Positions 28,006 through 35,536 of a DNA stretch of 64,000 nucleotides are shown piece by piece. The translations under genes were made by a program, and so were the position numbers. Positions within the stretch are counted from its first letter, which is position 1. Each line of letters opens with the position of its first letter. The DNA lies in contig NZ_BOMQ01000074.1 in NCBI RefSeq assembly GCF_016862275.1, forward strand, positions 62,001 through 126,000, written 5' to 3'. Under the pieces are notes generated by a model, which was not told the DNA's origin, searched no databases, and saw nothing but the letters and a program-made list of their open reading frames with translations. This DNA comes from Actinoplanes nipponensis (GTDB taxonomy: Bacteria > Actinomycetota > Actinomycetes > Mycobacteriales > Micromonosporaceae).

Positions 28006-28381
28006 GCACGTCGCGCAGGTCGTCCAGCAGGGCGCCGGCGGCTTCGCCGTCGGTCACGTGCAGCTCCAGCGGCACCGACTCGCGGTCGCGGCCGACCAGC
28101 ACGTCCAGCGCGCACAGGGCCCGCCCGGCCAGCTCGCTCGTCACGTCCGGGCAGGCCGCCGCCTGCAGGCGGTCGTCCAGCCAGGGCCGGTTGGCCGCGC
28201 CGGGCAGCCCGGCGGCGATCGCGGCGATCGCGGTCAGCGCCTGCGTCGGCGGTATCTCACGCAGTAGGACGGACGGCGTCTCCCAGACCCGCAGCACGAC
28301 CGCCGCCACGGCCTGCCGGCGCCGGGCCGGCTCGAGGTCGGCCAGGCCGTCCAGCAGGTACGGCGCGCTCGCGTTGTTCAT
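27977..28381 (-). CDS. Hypothetical protein, DUF4259-like
   Basis: A 134-residue soluble helical protein of unknown function with no signal peptide. It has the helical, Ala/Leu-rich pattern (LEPARRRQAVAAVVLRVW, LTAIAAIAAGLPG) of DUF4259-type proteins but lacks their N-terminal WGxGxFDND signature, so the placement is weak. ATG 28381 follows GAGGAC. It overlaps the kinase gene tail-to-tail by 29 bp and is divergent from the DAHP synthase attenuator. Confidence 0.6.
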   Translation of the reverse strand: MNNASAPYLLDGLADLEPARRRQAVAAVVLRVWETPSVLLREIPPTQALTAIAAIAAGLPGAANRPWLDDRLQAAACPDVTSELAGRALCALDVLVGRDRESVPLELHVTDGEAAGALLDDLRDVLMDGLRQGR

Positions 28382-28429
28382 GTCCTCAATGGCAGCACAG
28401 CAACTTGCACGTGCCCATACCCCGGCTGA

Positions 28430-28460
28430 CGGACACTCCCCCGCCGCGATGGGCTAAGCT
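28430..28460 (+). promoter_or_regulatory. Probable promoter of the aroF leader
   Basis: TAAGCT (28455-28460) fits the TANNNT -10 box and lies 6 bp before the GTG of the leader peptide, so the transcript would start at or next to that codon (leaderless). CGGACA (28430-28435) is a weak -35 with a 19-bp spacer. The -10 is more convincing than the -35. Confidence 0.5.
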
Positions 28461-28466
28461 CTGCTC

Positions 28467-28532
28467 GTGTCCTGGGCGTATCAGTGGTTTACGAGGCCGG
28501 CTCCCGCCGGTGCCTCGGCCATGATCCCATGA
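28467..28532 (+). CDS. Aromatic-amino-acid leader peptide of aroF
   Basis: A 21-codon ORF from GTG 28467 to TGA 28530-28532. It begins (M)SWAYQWFTRP and so has two Trp, one Tyr and one Phe codon within seven residues. These are the end products of the pathway started by the downstream enzyme. The ORF overlaps strand 1 and strand 2 of the attenuator. No ribosome site precedes the GTG, consistent with leaderless translation. Too short for homology; supported by codon content and position. Confidence 0.8.
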   Translation: MSWAYQWFTRPAPAGASAMIP

Positions 28533-28590
28533 CCTGAGACACCCCCGTAGGGCCGGCCGAGGCAGCGACATTCGTCGCTGCCTTTTCGTT
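28492..28590 (+). promoter_or_regulatory. Transcription attenuator of aroF
   Basis: Three alternative pairings are visible. 1:2 is CGAGGCCGGC (28492-28501) with GCCG and GCCTCG (28506-28517). 2:3 is TGCCTCGGCC (28511-28520) with GGCCGAGGCA (28555-28564), the antiterminator. 3:4 is AGGCAGCGAC (28560-28569) with GTCGCTGCCT (28574-28583), followed by TTTTCGTT, the terminator. A ribosome stalled at the Trp/Tyr/Phe codons covers strand 1, which favours 2:3 and read-through. This is the trp-type mechanism. Confidence 0.85.
28560..28590 (+). terminator. Intrinsic terminator of the aroF leader
   Basis: A perfect 10-bp stem (AGGCAGCGAC/GTCGCTGCCT) with an ATTC loop, followed by TTTTCGTTT. It lies 63 bp upstream of the aroF start and is the terminator arm of the attenuator. 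Confidence 0.88.
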
Positions 28591-28652
28591 TGCACGAAAG
28601 CCGGTCACACCGGGGCCGCCGGCCCCCGGTCCCGGCGGAGGAGAAGACAGCC

Positions 28653-29729
28653 GTGACCATCCCCGAGGTGCAGCGGGTCAGCGACCAGCGCATCGAGACC
28701 GTCGTGCCGCTGATGAGCCCCGCGCTGCTGCATCACGAGCTGCCGCTGACCCACGAGTTGTCGGCGACCGTGCTGGACAGCCGCCGGCAGGTGGAGGCCG
28801 TGCTCGACGGCCGAGATCCCCGCCTGCTCGTGGTCGTCGGGCCGTGCTCGGTGCACGACCCCGTCGCCGCCACCGAGTACGCCGACCGGCTGCGCGACCA
28901 GGCCGCCCGGCTCGCCGACGACCTGCTGATCGTGATGCGGGTGTACTTCGAGAAGCCGCGCTCGACGGTGGGCTGGAAGGGGCTCATCAACGACCCCGGC
29001 CTGGACGGCACCGGCGACGTCGGCCAGGGCCTGCGGGTCGCCCGGGCGCTGCTGCTCGAGGTGCTCGGCCGGGGCCTGCCGGTCGGCGTGGAGTTCCTGG
29101 ACCCGATCACCCCGCAGTACATCGCCGACACGGTGGCCTGGGGCGCGATCGGCGCCCGTACGGTCGAGTCGCAGGTGCACCGCCAGCTGGCCTCCGGGCT
29201 GTCCATGCCGATCGGCATGAAGAACCGGCCCGACGGCAGCATCGCCACCGCCATCGACGCGATCAACGCCGCCGCGGCCCAGCACGTCTTCCCCGGCATC
29301 GACGTCTCCGGCACCCCGGCGATCATGCACACCACCGGCAACCCGGACTGCCACCTGGTGCTGCGCGGCGGCCAGGGCCCGAACTACAGCGCCGCCGACG
29401 TCAACGCGGCGCTGGCCCAGCTGCGCGCCGCCGGGCTGCCGGAGCGGCTCATCGTCGACTGCTCGCACGGCAACAGCAACAAGGACCACCTGCGCCAGCC
29501 GATCGTCGCCGACGACGTGGCCGGCCAGCTGGAGGCCGGCCAGCGGGGGATCAAGGGCGTGATGCTGGAGAGCTTCCTGATCCCGGGCCGGCAGGACCTG
29601 GGCGGCGAGCTGGCGTACGGGCAGAGCGTCACCGACGCGTGCATGGGCTGGGAGCCGACCGTCGGCGTGCTGGACCGGCTCGCCACCGCCTCCGCGAAGC
29701 GCCGGGCACTCACAGGCGGCGCACAGTAA
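28653..29729 (+). CDS. aroF: 3-deoxy-7-phosphoheptulonate (DAHP) synthase, type I
   Basis: A 358-residue enzyme condensing phosphoenolpyruvate and erythrose 4-phosphate, the first step of the shikimate pathway. Family motifs: VVVGPCSVHDPVAA, MRVYFEKPRSTVGWKG, GARTVESQVHRQLASGLSMP, GMKNRPDGS, HGNSNKDH and the C-terminal SVTDACMGWEP. This is the AroF/G/H (type I alpha) form; most actinomycetes use the type II enzyme. GTG 28653 has GGAGGAG at 28637-28643. Expression should fall when Trp, Tyr and Phe are plentiful, through the attenuator upstream. Confidence 0.95.
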   Translation: MTIPEVQRVSDQRIETVVPLMSPALLHHELPLTHELSATVLDSRRQVEAVLDGRDPRLLVVVGPCSVHDPVAATEYADRLRDQAARLADDLLIVMRVYFEKPRSTVGWKGLINDPGLDGTGDVGQGLRVARALLLEVLGRGLPVGVEFLDPITPQYIADTVAWGAIGARTVESQVHRQLASGLSMPIGMKNRPDGSIATAIDAINAAAAQHVFPGIDVSGTPAIMHTTGNPDCHLVLRGGQGPNYSAADVNAALAQLRAAGLPERLIVDCSHGNSNKDHLRQPIVADDVAGQLEAGQRGIKGVMLESFLIPGRQDLGGELAYGQSVTDACMGWEPTVGVLDRLATASAKRRALTGGAQ

Positions 29730-29738
29730 CGGCATAAG
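29711..29738 (+). promoter_or_regulatory. Candidate response-regulator box before the GT39 gene
   Basis: CACAGG (29711), CACAGT (29722) and CATAAG (29733) start exactly 11 bp apart. The first two units overlap the last codons and stop of aroF. The same flanking CACT precedes the box at 32007. It lies about 65-90 bp upstream of the GT39 start, where an OmpR-type activator would act. Confidence 0.55.
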
Positions 29739-29746
29739 GGGCCGAC

Positions 29747-29790
29747 AGGCGGGCGGAAGACAGTAACCAGGTCAGTGCTTCCGCCTGCCT
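29747..29790 (+). other. Large hairpin between aroF and the GT39 gene
   Basis: AGGCGGGCGGAAG (29747-29759) pairs with CTTCCGCCTGCCT (29778-29790), giving 13 bp with one G-U, around an 18-nt loop. TTAAGGA, the GT39 ribosome site, follows directly. There is no U-tract, so it could be a weak aroF terminator, a processing site or a translational control element. Confidence 0.5.
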
Positions 29791-29802
29791 TAAGGAACCC
29801 CG

Positions 29803-31935
29803 ATGACCTCGACGTTGCCCGTACCGCCGATGGTGTCGCCGGCCGGCCCCCCGCCCGCCGCGCCGCCACCGGCGGACCGTCCCCGGTCCCGCTGGTCGGC
29901 GTTCTGGCGCGGCCGCGGGGACGACGCCGCCTGGGTACGGCCCGCGCTGCTCGCCCTGCTGCTGCTCACCGGCGTCCTCTACGTCTGGGGGCTGGGCGCC
30001 TCCGGCTGGGGCAACGCGTTCTACTCGGCGGCCGTGCAGGCCGGCTCGGAGAGCTGGAAGGCCTTCTTCTACGGCTCGTCCGACGCGGCGAACTCGATCA
30101 CGGTCGACAAGACCCCCGGGTCCCTGTGGATCATGGCGCTGTCCGTCCGGATCTTCGGGCTGAGCTCGTGGAGCATCCTGGTGCCGCAGGCGCTGATGGG
30201 TGTCGCGACGGCCGGCCTGCTGTACGCCACGGTCCGCCGCTGGTACGGCCCCGCCGCCGGCCTGCTCGCCGGGGCCGTGTCGGCTCTGACCCCGGTCGCG
30301 GTGCTGATGTTCCGGTTCAACAACCCGGACGCGCTGCTGGTGCTGCTGATGGTGGCCGGCGCGTACGCCACCGTGCGGGCGATCGAGAACGGCGCCACCA
30401 AGTGGCTGGTGCTGGCCGGGGTGTTCGTCGGCTTCGGCTTCCTGACCAAGATGCTCCAGGCGCTGCTGGTGGTGCCCGCGTACGCGCTGGCGTACCTGTT
30501 CGCCGGCCCGCCGAAGCTGGGCAAGCGGATCTGGCAGCTGCTGCTGGCCGGGCTGGCGGTCGTCGTCGCGGCCGGCTGGTACATCGCCGTCGTCGAGCTG
30601 GTGCCGGCGTCGATGCGCCCGTACATCGGCGGTTCGCAGAACAACAGCCTGCTCGAGCTGACGCTGGGTTACAACGGCCTGGGCCGGCTCAACGGCGAGG
30701 AGACCGGCAGCGTCGGCGGCGGCGGGGCCGGCGGCGCGGGCGGCGGGATGTGGGGCGAGACCGGCCTGCTGCGGATGTTCGACGGCTCGCAGGGCGGTCA
30801 GGTCTCCTGGCTGCTGCCGGCCGCGCTGATCACGCTGGTCGCCGGGCTGGTGCTGACGGCCCGCGCGGCGCGCACCGACCGGCTGCGGGCCGGGCTGATC
30901 CTGTGGGGCTCCTGGCTGGTCATCACGGCCAGCGTGTTCAGCTTCATGCAGGGCATCTTCCACGCGTACTACACCGTGGCGCTGGCGCCGGCGATCGGCG
31001 CGGTGGTCGGCATGGGCTCGGTGCTGCTGTGGCGCCACCGGCGCAACGTCTTCGCGGCGCTGACCCTGGCCGCGGCGATCGGGGTGAGCGCGTGGTGGTC
31101 GTACCACCTGCTCGGCCGGAGCGCCGACTTCCTGCCCTGGCTGCGCTGGGTGGTGCTGGCCGGCGGCGTCCTGGCGGCGCTGGGCGTGCTCGCCACGCTG
31201 CGACTGCCGGCCCGGATCGCGCTGGCCACCGCGGGCCTGGCCGTCGCCGCGGTGCTCGCCGGCCCCGCCGCGTACGCGGTGCAGACGGCCGCCACGCCGC
31301 ACACCGGGTCCATCCCGTCGGCCGGCCCGGCCTCGCAGGGCGGCGGCTTCGGCGGCCGCGGCGGTCCCGGCGGCGCCGGCGGGCGCGGCCAGCGCGGCGC
31401 CTTCCCGGGCGGCGGCTTCCCCGCTGGTGGCTTCCCCGGCGGCGGGTTCCCGGGCGGCGGCACCCCGCCGGGCGGCACGACCGGCACCCTCCCGGGCGGC
31501 GCCGCCCCCGGCGGCACGGCGACCGGCGGCGGGATGCGCGGCGGTGGCGGCATGGGCGGCCTGCTGAACGCGGCCACGGTCAGCGACCGGATGAAGGCCC
31601 TGCTGGAGGCGAACGCCGACCGGTACACCTGGGTGGCCGCCGCGGTCGGCTCGCAGAACGCCTCGGGCTACCAGCTGGCCACCGGCGACCCGGTGATGGC
31701 GATCGGCGGCTTCAACGGCAGCGACCCGTCGCCCACCCTCGCCCAGTTCCAGCAGTACGTGGCCGAGGGAAAGATCCACTACTTCATCGGCAGCGGCGGC
31801 GGCTTCGGCGGCGGCCGGGGCGGCGCCGGCTCGGGCGGCAGCAACACCAGCTCGCAGATCTCCGCGTGGGTCACCGCGACCTTCACCGCCCAGACCGTCG
31901 ACGGCGTGACCGTCTACGACCTCACCGCGCAGTAG
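29803..31935 (+). CDS. GT39-family membrane glycosyltransferase (YkcB-like)
   Basis: A 710-residue integral membrane protein. The N-terminal catalytic region follows the ArnT/PMT pattern: TM1, then an exposed loop with GWGNAFYSAAVQAGSESW and the acidic VDKTPGSLWIM, then PDALLVLLMV, with about 11-12 TM helices. Residues about 509-587 are an extreme Gly-rich linker (FPGGGFPGGG type). The C-terminal soluble domain contains VMAIGGFNGSDPSPTLAQF. It probably moves a sugar from a polyprenyl-phosphate donor to an extracytoplasmic acceptor. The next gene is a GT2 enzyme that could make the donor. The 11-bp repeats upstream suggest two-component control. Confidence 0.88.
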   Translation: MTSTLPVPPMVSPAGPPPAAPPPADRPRSRWSAFWRGRGDDAAWVRPALLALLLLTGVLYVWGLGASGWGNAFYSAAVQAGSESWKAFFYGSSDAANSITVDKTPGSLWIMALSVRIFGLSSWSILVPQALMGVATAGLLYATVRRWYGPAAGLLAGAVSALTPVAVLMFRFNNPDALLVLLMVAGAYATVRAIENGATKWLVLAGVFVGFGFLTKMLQALLVVPAYALAYLFAGPPKLGKRIWQLLLAGLAVVVAAGWYIAVVELVPASMRPYIGGSQNNSLLELTLGYNGLGRLNGEETGSVGGGGAGGAGGGMWGETGLLRMFDGSQGGQVSWLLPAALITLVAGLVLTARAARTDRLRAGLILWGSWLVITASVFSFMQGIFHAYYTVALAPAIGAVVGMGSVLLWRHRRNVFAALTLAAAIGVSAWWSYHLLGRSADFLPWLRWVVLAGGVLAALGVLATLRLPARIALATAGLAVAAVLAGPAAYAVQTAATPHTGSIPSAGPASQGGGFGGRGGPGGAGGRGQRGAFPGGGFPAGGFPGGGFPGGGTPPGGTTGTLPGGAAPGGTATGGGMRGGGGMGGLLNAATVSDRMKALLEANADRYTWVAAAVGSQNASGYQLATGDPVMAIGGFNGSDPSPTLAQFQQYVAEGKIHYFIGSGGGFGGGRGGAGSGGSNTSSQISAWVTATFTAQTVDGVTVYDLTAQ

Positions 31936-32010
31936 ATGACGACCGACCAGCGGGCGGCCCTCGATCTCGGGGGCCGCCCGGCCGGCGTGCCGGCGCCGGG
32001 GAACGACACT

Positions 32011-32038
32011 CACAGGCCCGCCACAGGGTCGCCACAAT
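32011..32038 (+). promoter_or_regulatory. Candidate response-regulator box before the GT2 gene
   Basis: CACAGG (32011), CACAGG (32022) and CACAAT (32033) are three direct repeats with an exact 11-bp period. They lie 33 bp upstream of ATG 32071. This is the best copy of the repeat also found at 25629 and 29711. Confidence 0.62.
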
Positions 32039-32070
32039 CCGGGCAAAGCCCGGAAGCCGACCTTGCTGGC

Positions 32071-33339
32071 ATGAGCCTTTCCACGCTGCCCACGCCCGCC
32101 GCCGAGCACGTACGGGTCGTCGCTCCGGTGCTCGACGTGGTCGTGCCGGTCTACAACGAGGAGACCGACCTGGAGCCGTGCGTCCGCCGGCTGCACGACT
32201 ACCTGCGGGCCGAGTTCCCGTACCGGTTCCGGATCACCGTCGCGGACAACGCCAGCACCGACGCCACCGCCGAGGTGGCCGACCGGCTGGCCGCGACGCT
32301 GCCCGAGGTCGCCGCCGTGCACCTGCGCGAGAAGGGCCGCGGCCGGGCGCTGAAGTTCGTGTGGACGCACTCCGACGCGACCGTGCTGGCCTACATGGAC
32401 GTGGACCTCTCCACCGACCTCGGCGCGCTGCTGCCGCTGGTCGCCCCGCTGATCTCCGGGCACTCCGACCTGGCCATCGGCTCCCGGCTGGCCCGCGGCT
32501 CCCGGGTGGTCCGCGGGGCCAAGCGCGAGTTCATCTCCCGCGGCTACAACCTGCTGCTGCGCGGCACCCTGGCGGCACGGTTCTCCGACGCCCAGTGCGG
32601 CTTCAAGGCGATCCGCGCGGACGTGGCGTCCCGGCTGCTGCCGATCGTGGAGGACACCGGCTGGTTCTTCGACACCGAGATGCTGGTGCTGGCCGAGCGG
32701 GCCGGACTGCGCATCCACGAGGTGCCGGTGGACTGGGTGGACGACCCGGACAGCCGGGTCGACATCGTCGCCACCGCGCTGGCCGACCTGCGCGGCATCG
32801 CCCGGCTCACCCGGGCCCTGGGCACCGGCCGGCTGCCGCTGGCCGCCCTGCGCGAGCAGCTGGGCCGCAACCCTCTGCCGGTGGCCGGCGTGCCGGCCGG
32901 CCTCACCGGCCAGCTGCTGCGCTTCGCCGCGGTCGGCGCGGCCAGCACCCTGGCCTACCTGCTGCTCTACGCGCTGCTGCGGGCCGGCGCCGGCCCGCAG
33001 GCCGCCAACCTGATCGCGCTGCTGGTGACGGCCGTGGCCAACACGGCGGCCAACCGCCGGGTCACCTTCCGGGTACGCGGCGCCGACGGCGCGTGGCGGC
33101 ACCAGGCCCAGGGGCTGGCCGTCTTCGCCGTCGGGCTGGGCCTGACCAGTGGCTCGCTGGCGCTGCTGCACGCGCTGAGCGACCCGCCGACCACGGTGGA
33201 GCTGGGCGTGCTGGTGGTCGCCAACCTGGTCGCCACCGGGGTCCGTTTCCTGCTGATGCGCAGCTGGGTCTTCCGCACCCGGCCCGGCCGGCCGGTCCTG
33301 CATGAAGCAGATGTGAACGCAAGTCCCCCAACGGTATGA
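32071..33339 (+). CDS. Bifunctional GT2 glycosyltransferase/GtrA-family membrane protein
   Basis: A 422-residue protein. Residues about 15-245 form a GT2 domain of the dolichyl-phosphate sugar synthase type (VVVPVYNEETDL, VADNASTDAT, YMDVDLSTDL, QCGFKAI, WFFDTEMLVLAER). Residues about 285-405 form four TM helices of a GtrA domain (LLRFAAVGAASTLAYLLLY, NTAANRRVTF). It likely makes and/or flips a polyprenyl-phosphate sugar, the donor for the GT39 enzyme. The start at 32071 is preferred over an ATG at 31936 because the intervening DNA holds the repeat operator. Confidence 0.9.
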   Translation: MSLSTLPTPAAEHVRVVAPVLDVVVPVYNEETDLEPCVRRLHDYLRAEFPYRFRITVADNASTDATAEVADRLAATLPEVAAVHLREKGRGRALKFVWTHSDATVLAYMDVDLSTDLGALLPLVAPLISGHSDLAIGSRLARGSRVVRGAKREFISRGYNLLLRGTLAARFSDAQCGFKAIRADVASRLLPIVEDTGWFFDTEMLVLAERAGLRIHEVPVDWVDDPDSRVDIVATALADLRGIARLTRALGTGRLPLAALREQLGRNPLPVAGVPAGLTGQLLRFAAVGAASTLAYLLLYALLRAGAGPQAANLIALLVTAVANTAANRRVTFRVRGADGAWRHQAQGLAVFAVGLGLTSGSLALLHALSDPPTTVELGVLVVANLVATGVRFLLMRSWVFRTRPGRPVLHEADVNASPPTV

Positions 33340-33437
33340 AATCGGTGACCGGCGAGTAACAATGGCAGGGATCGGGGCCGCGGAAACGGCCCCGGTCGAT
33401 GTGCCTTGGGAGTCCGGGCCCCGCCGGAGGTGGCAGC

Positions 33438-33737
33438 ATGCTCAGCAAGGAAGACAGCCGCAGGCTGGCGCAGCTGGAACGCCAGCTCCGCCGCGACGAC
33501 CCGGACTTCTGCGCGCGCATGCGCGGCGACTCGCCGGCCCGCCGGCGCCTGCCGCTCTCCCTGGTGCTGACCGGGTGCGTGATCTGGGCCGCGGCCCTCA
33601 TCCTGGCCGTCTTCGGCTGGTGGGGGGCGGCGGTGGTCGCCGGGGTGTGGGGCACGGTCATCGTGGCGGCGCTGGGTTACCGCTGCCGTCCGGGCCGCGA
33701 CCCCGCTGATCCGGAGATGTTCCCCCCGCCCTGGTGA
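33438..33737 (+). CDS. DUF3040-family small membrane protein
   Basis: A 99-residue protein. The N-terminal MLSKEDSRRLAQLERQL is the DUF3040 hallmark, followed by two TM helices (about 40-85). CGGAGG at 33425-33430 sets the ATG at 33438. The function of the family is unknown; it is widespread in actinobacteria. It is convergent with the winged-helix gene. Confidence 0.9.
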   Translation: MLSKEDSRRLAQLERQLRRDDPDFCARMRGDSPARRRLPLSLVLTGCVIWAAALILAVFGWWGAAVVAGVWGTVIVAALGYRCRPGRDPADPEMFPPPW

Positions 33738-33750
33738 CCACCGCGGGCCA

Positions 33751-34842
33751 CTACGTGAAGGTGACCGTCGCGTCCGCGGCCTCCCGCGCCCGGGCCACCG
33801 CCGCCGCTTCCTGCTCGACCGCCTTGCGGGCCCGGGCGGTGAGCGTCCCGAACGGCGTGACCGTCAGATCCACCCGCCGCCGGCCGGCCATCTTCGCCCG
33901 CCACACCCCCGCGATCTCGCCGTCCACCAGCAGCGCACCCGGGTTGCCGAGCAGCCGCCAGATCTCCTTCTGCCGGGCCCGCTCCGGCACCAGCAGGTCG
34001 CGGTCGCGGGCCTGGAGCAACGGGTCCATCGCCGGCAGCAGCCGCACCCCGGACATCGGCTCCGCCGCCGTCAACGCCGGCAGCGAGCCGGCCGGCAGCC
34101 AGGTCCGGCGGCCGGCGACGCGCACCTCGGCCAGGCCGGCGGGCCAGACCTGCTTCATCTCCGCGGTGGAGCTGCCGAGGTACTTGCCCAGCTCGACCGG
34201 CGTCGCCGGCCCCAGCAGCCGCAGGTACGTCGTGATCAGCGCCCCGATGCCCTCGTTCCCGGTGGGCTGGGCCGGCGCGTCGCGGATCGGGCCCAGCATC
34301 GCGTCGCGGCCCCGCGACTCGACCTGGATGCCGCCGGCCAGCCCGGAGTGCTGCCACACGTTGCCGGCGATGTGCCGGGCGCCGCAGCTCCGGCAGTCGT
34401 AGGTCAACTCCGCCGGCACCCGCGCGCTGACCTGGGTGCTGACCTCGCCGCGCGGCATCGAGGAGCGCACCACCGCGCGGAACGCCCGCGCGGTCACCGC
34501 GAACGCCTCGATGCCGAGCCGGCCGGCCGCCGGGATCTGGCCGCTCTTGATCCGGGCCGCCGCATCCGCGTCGCTGACCGGCCAGAGCGCCTTGACCAGG
34601 TTCTTCAGGTCACGCCGGCGGTGCAGGTGGGGTGCGCCCCGGGCCGCCCAGACCATCAGGAGGCGGTCGTCCTCCAGCGGGGCCTCGGTGCGGGCGGCCA
34701 GCGCCACCCGTACGGAGCCGGGGGTGTACTCCTGCACGCCCAGATCGAGCACGTCCAGGTCGGCCGGGCGGTCCCGGCCGCGCTCGGCGAGCCCCAGCGC
34801 GGCGATCCGGTAGGCCAGCACCTGGCCGCGGTCCACGTCCAT
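33751..34842 (-). CDS. Winged-helix DNA-binding protein (HTH_42, AlkZ/YcaQ-related)
   Basis: A 363-residue protein with tandem winged-helix modules typical of the HTH_42 family: N-terminal LGVQEYTPGSVRVAL, a central block with four residues CRSCG-type, ALITTYLRLLGPATPVELGKYL and the DGEIAGVWRAKM beta motif. Characterised relatives AlkZ and YcaQ are DNA glycosylases that unhook crosslinks, with a catalytic Q-x-Q or Q-x-D. Here the corresponding position reads Q-E-Y, so activity is uncertain. ATG 34842 is favoured by AAGG 9 bp upstream. Confidence 0.78.
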   Translation of the reverse strand: MDVDRGQVLAYRIAALGLAERGRDRPADLDVLDLGVQEYTPGSVRVALAARTEAPLEDDRLLMVWAARGAPHLHRRRDLKNLVKALWPVSDADAAARIKSGQIPAAGRLGIEAFAVTARAFRAVVRSSMPRGEVSTQVSARVPAELTYDCRSCGARHIAGNVWQHSGLAGGIQVESRGRDAMLGPIRDAPAQPTGNEGIGALITTYLRLLGPATPVELGKYLGSSTAEMKQVWPAGLAEVRVAGRRTWLPAGSLPALTAAEPMSGVRLLPAMDPLLQARDRDLLVPERARQKEIWRLLGNPGALLVDGEIAGVWRAKMAGRRRVDLTVTPFGTLTARARKAVEQEAAAVARAREAADATVTFT

Positions 34843-34854
34843 GGGAGCCATCCT

Positions 34855-35466
34855 TCACCCGCGGCGACCGTATCGCCGGGCGGCGACGTTTCTCAGTCGC
34901 TCGAGGCGGGCGCCGCCGCCGGCCGAGACGAGTTCCCAGGTGTCGAGGCTGCTCGGGCCGTACGGGCCCTCCTGGAGGATGGGCGGCTCGCCGGTGAGCC
35001 GGTAGCCGCAGCGGCGGGCCACGGCACAGCTGGCCGTGTTGGCCGGGTCGATGCGCAGCAGCAGGCGGCTCAGGCCGAGGCTGCCGCGGGCGTACCCGGA
35101 CAACAGCGAGAGCGCCGCCGAGGCGTGGCCGCGCCGGCGGTGCGCGGCCCCCACCAGATAGCCCAGCTCGGCCTCACGCAGGCCCGCATCGACGCCGAAG
35201 AGCAGCACCTCACCGATCGGCCGGCCACCGTCGAGGGTGATCGCGAGCTGGATGCGCTGGCCGCTGGCGCGGCTCTGCCGGGCCCGTTTCAGGTAGGCCA
35301 CGCCGGCCTCGAGGTCGAACGGGGACGGCATCGGCGTCCAGCGCGCGATGTCGGGCTCGTCGAGCAGCTCCACCAGATCGTCGAGGTCCTCGTCGCGCCA
35401 CTCGCGCAGCGTGACGCCGTCTCCGGTCAGCGCGATCGGGTAGGGCAGGCGGCCGGCGGTCGTCAT
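34855..35466 (-). CDS. GNAT-family N-acetyltransferase
   Basis: A 203-residue RimJ/RimL-type acetyltransferase: VTLREWRDEDLDDL at the start, ELGYLVGAAHRRRGHASAAL as the acetyl-CoA pyrophosphate loop (R-R-x-G-x-A), and NTASCAVARRCGYRLTGE near the end. The acceptor (protein N-terminus or small amine) is unknown. It lies 12 bp upstream of the winged-helix gene on the same strand, so they may be cotranscribed. Confidence 0.87.
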   Translation of the reverse strand: MTTAGRLPYPIALTGDGVTLREWRDEDLDDLVELLDEPDIARWTPMPSPFDLEAGVAYLKRARQSRASGQRIQLAITLDGGRPIGEVLLFGVDAGLREAELGYLVGAAHRRRGHASAALSLLSGYARGSLGLSRLLLRIDPANTASCAVARRCGYRLTGEPPILQEGPYGPSSLDTWELVSAGGGARLERLRNVAARRYGRRG

Positions 35467-35536
35467 GGGCCGATCCTGCCCGTAAGCGACCGGTTCCTGC
35501 CAGTAGGTGAGCCCGACAAAGCCGCGGGCGGGTGGC

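Noticed and set aside
31326..31565. Gly-rich repeat region as a tandem DNA repeat or CRISPR-like array.
   Set aside because: It is an in-frame low-complexity linker within the GT39 protein; repeats are irregular and there are no spacers. No CRISPR array was seen anywhere.
29710..33303. Very long open frame on the minus strand opposite the GT39 and GT2 genes.
   Set aside because: Composition is an Arg/Gln/Gly/His-rich shadow of the plus-strand genes caused by high GC; no family motif, and the plus strand has clear glycosyltransferase domains.
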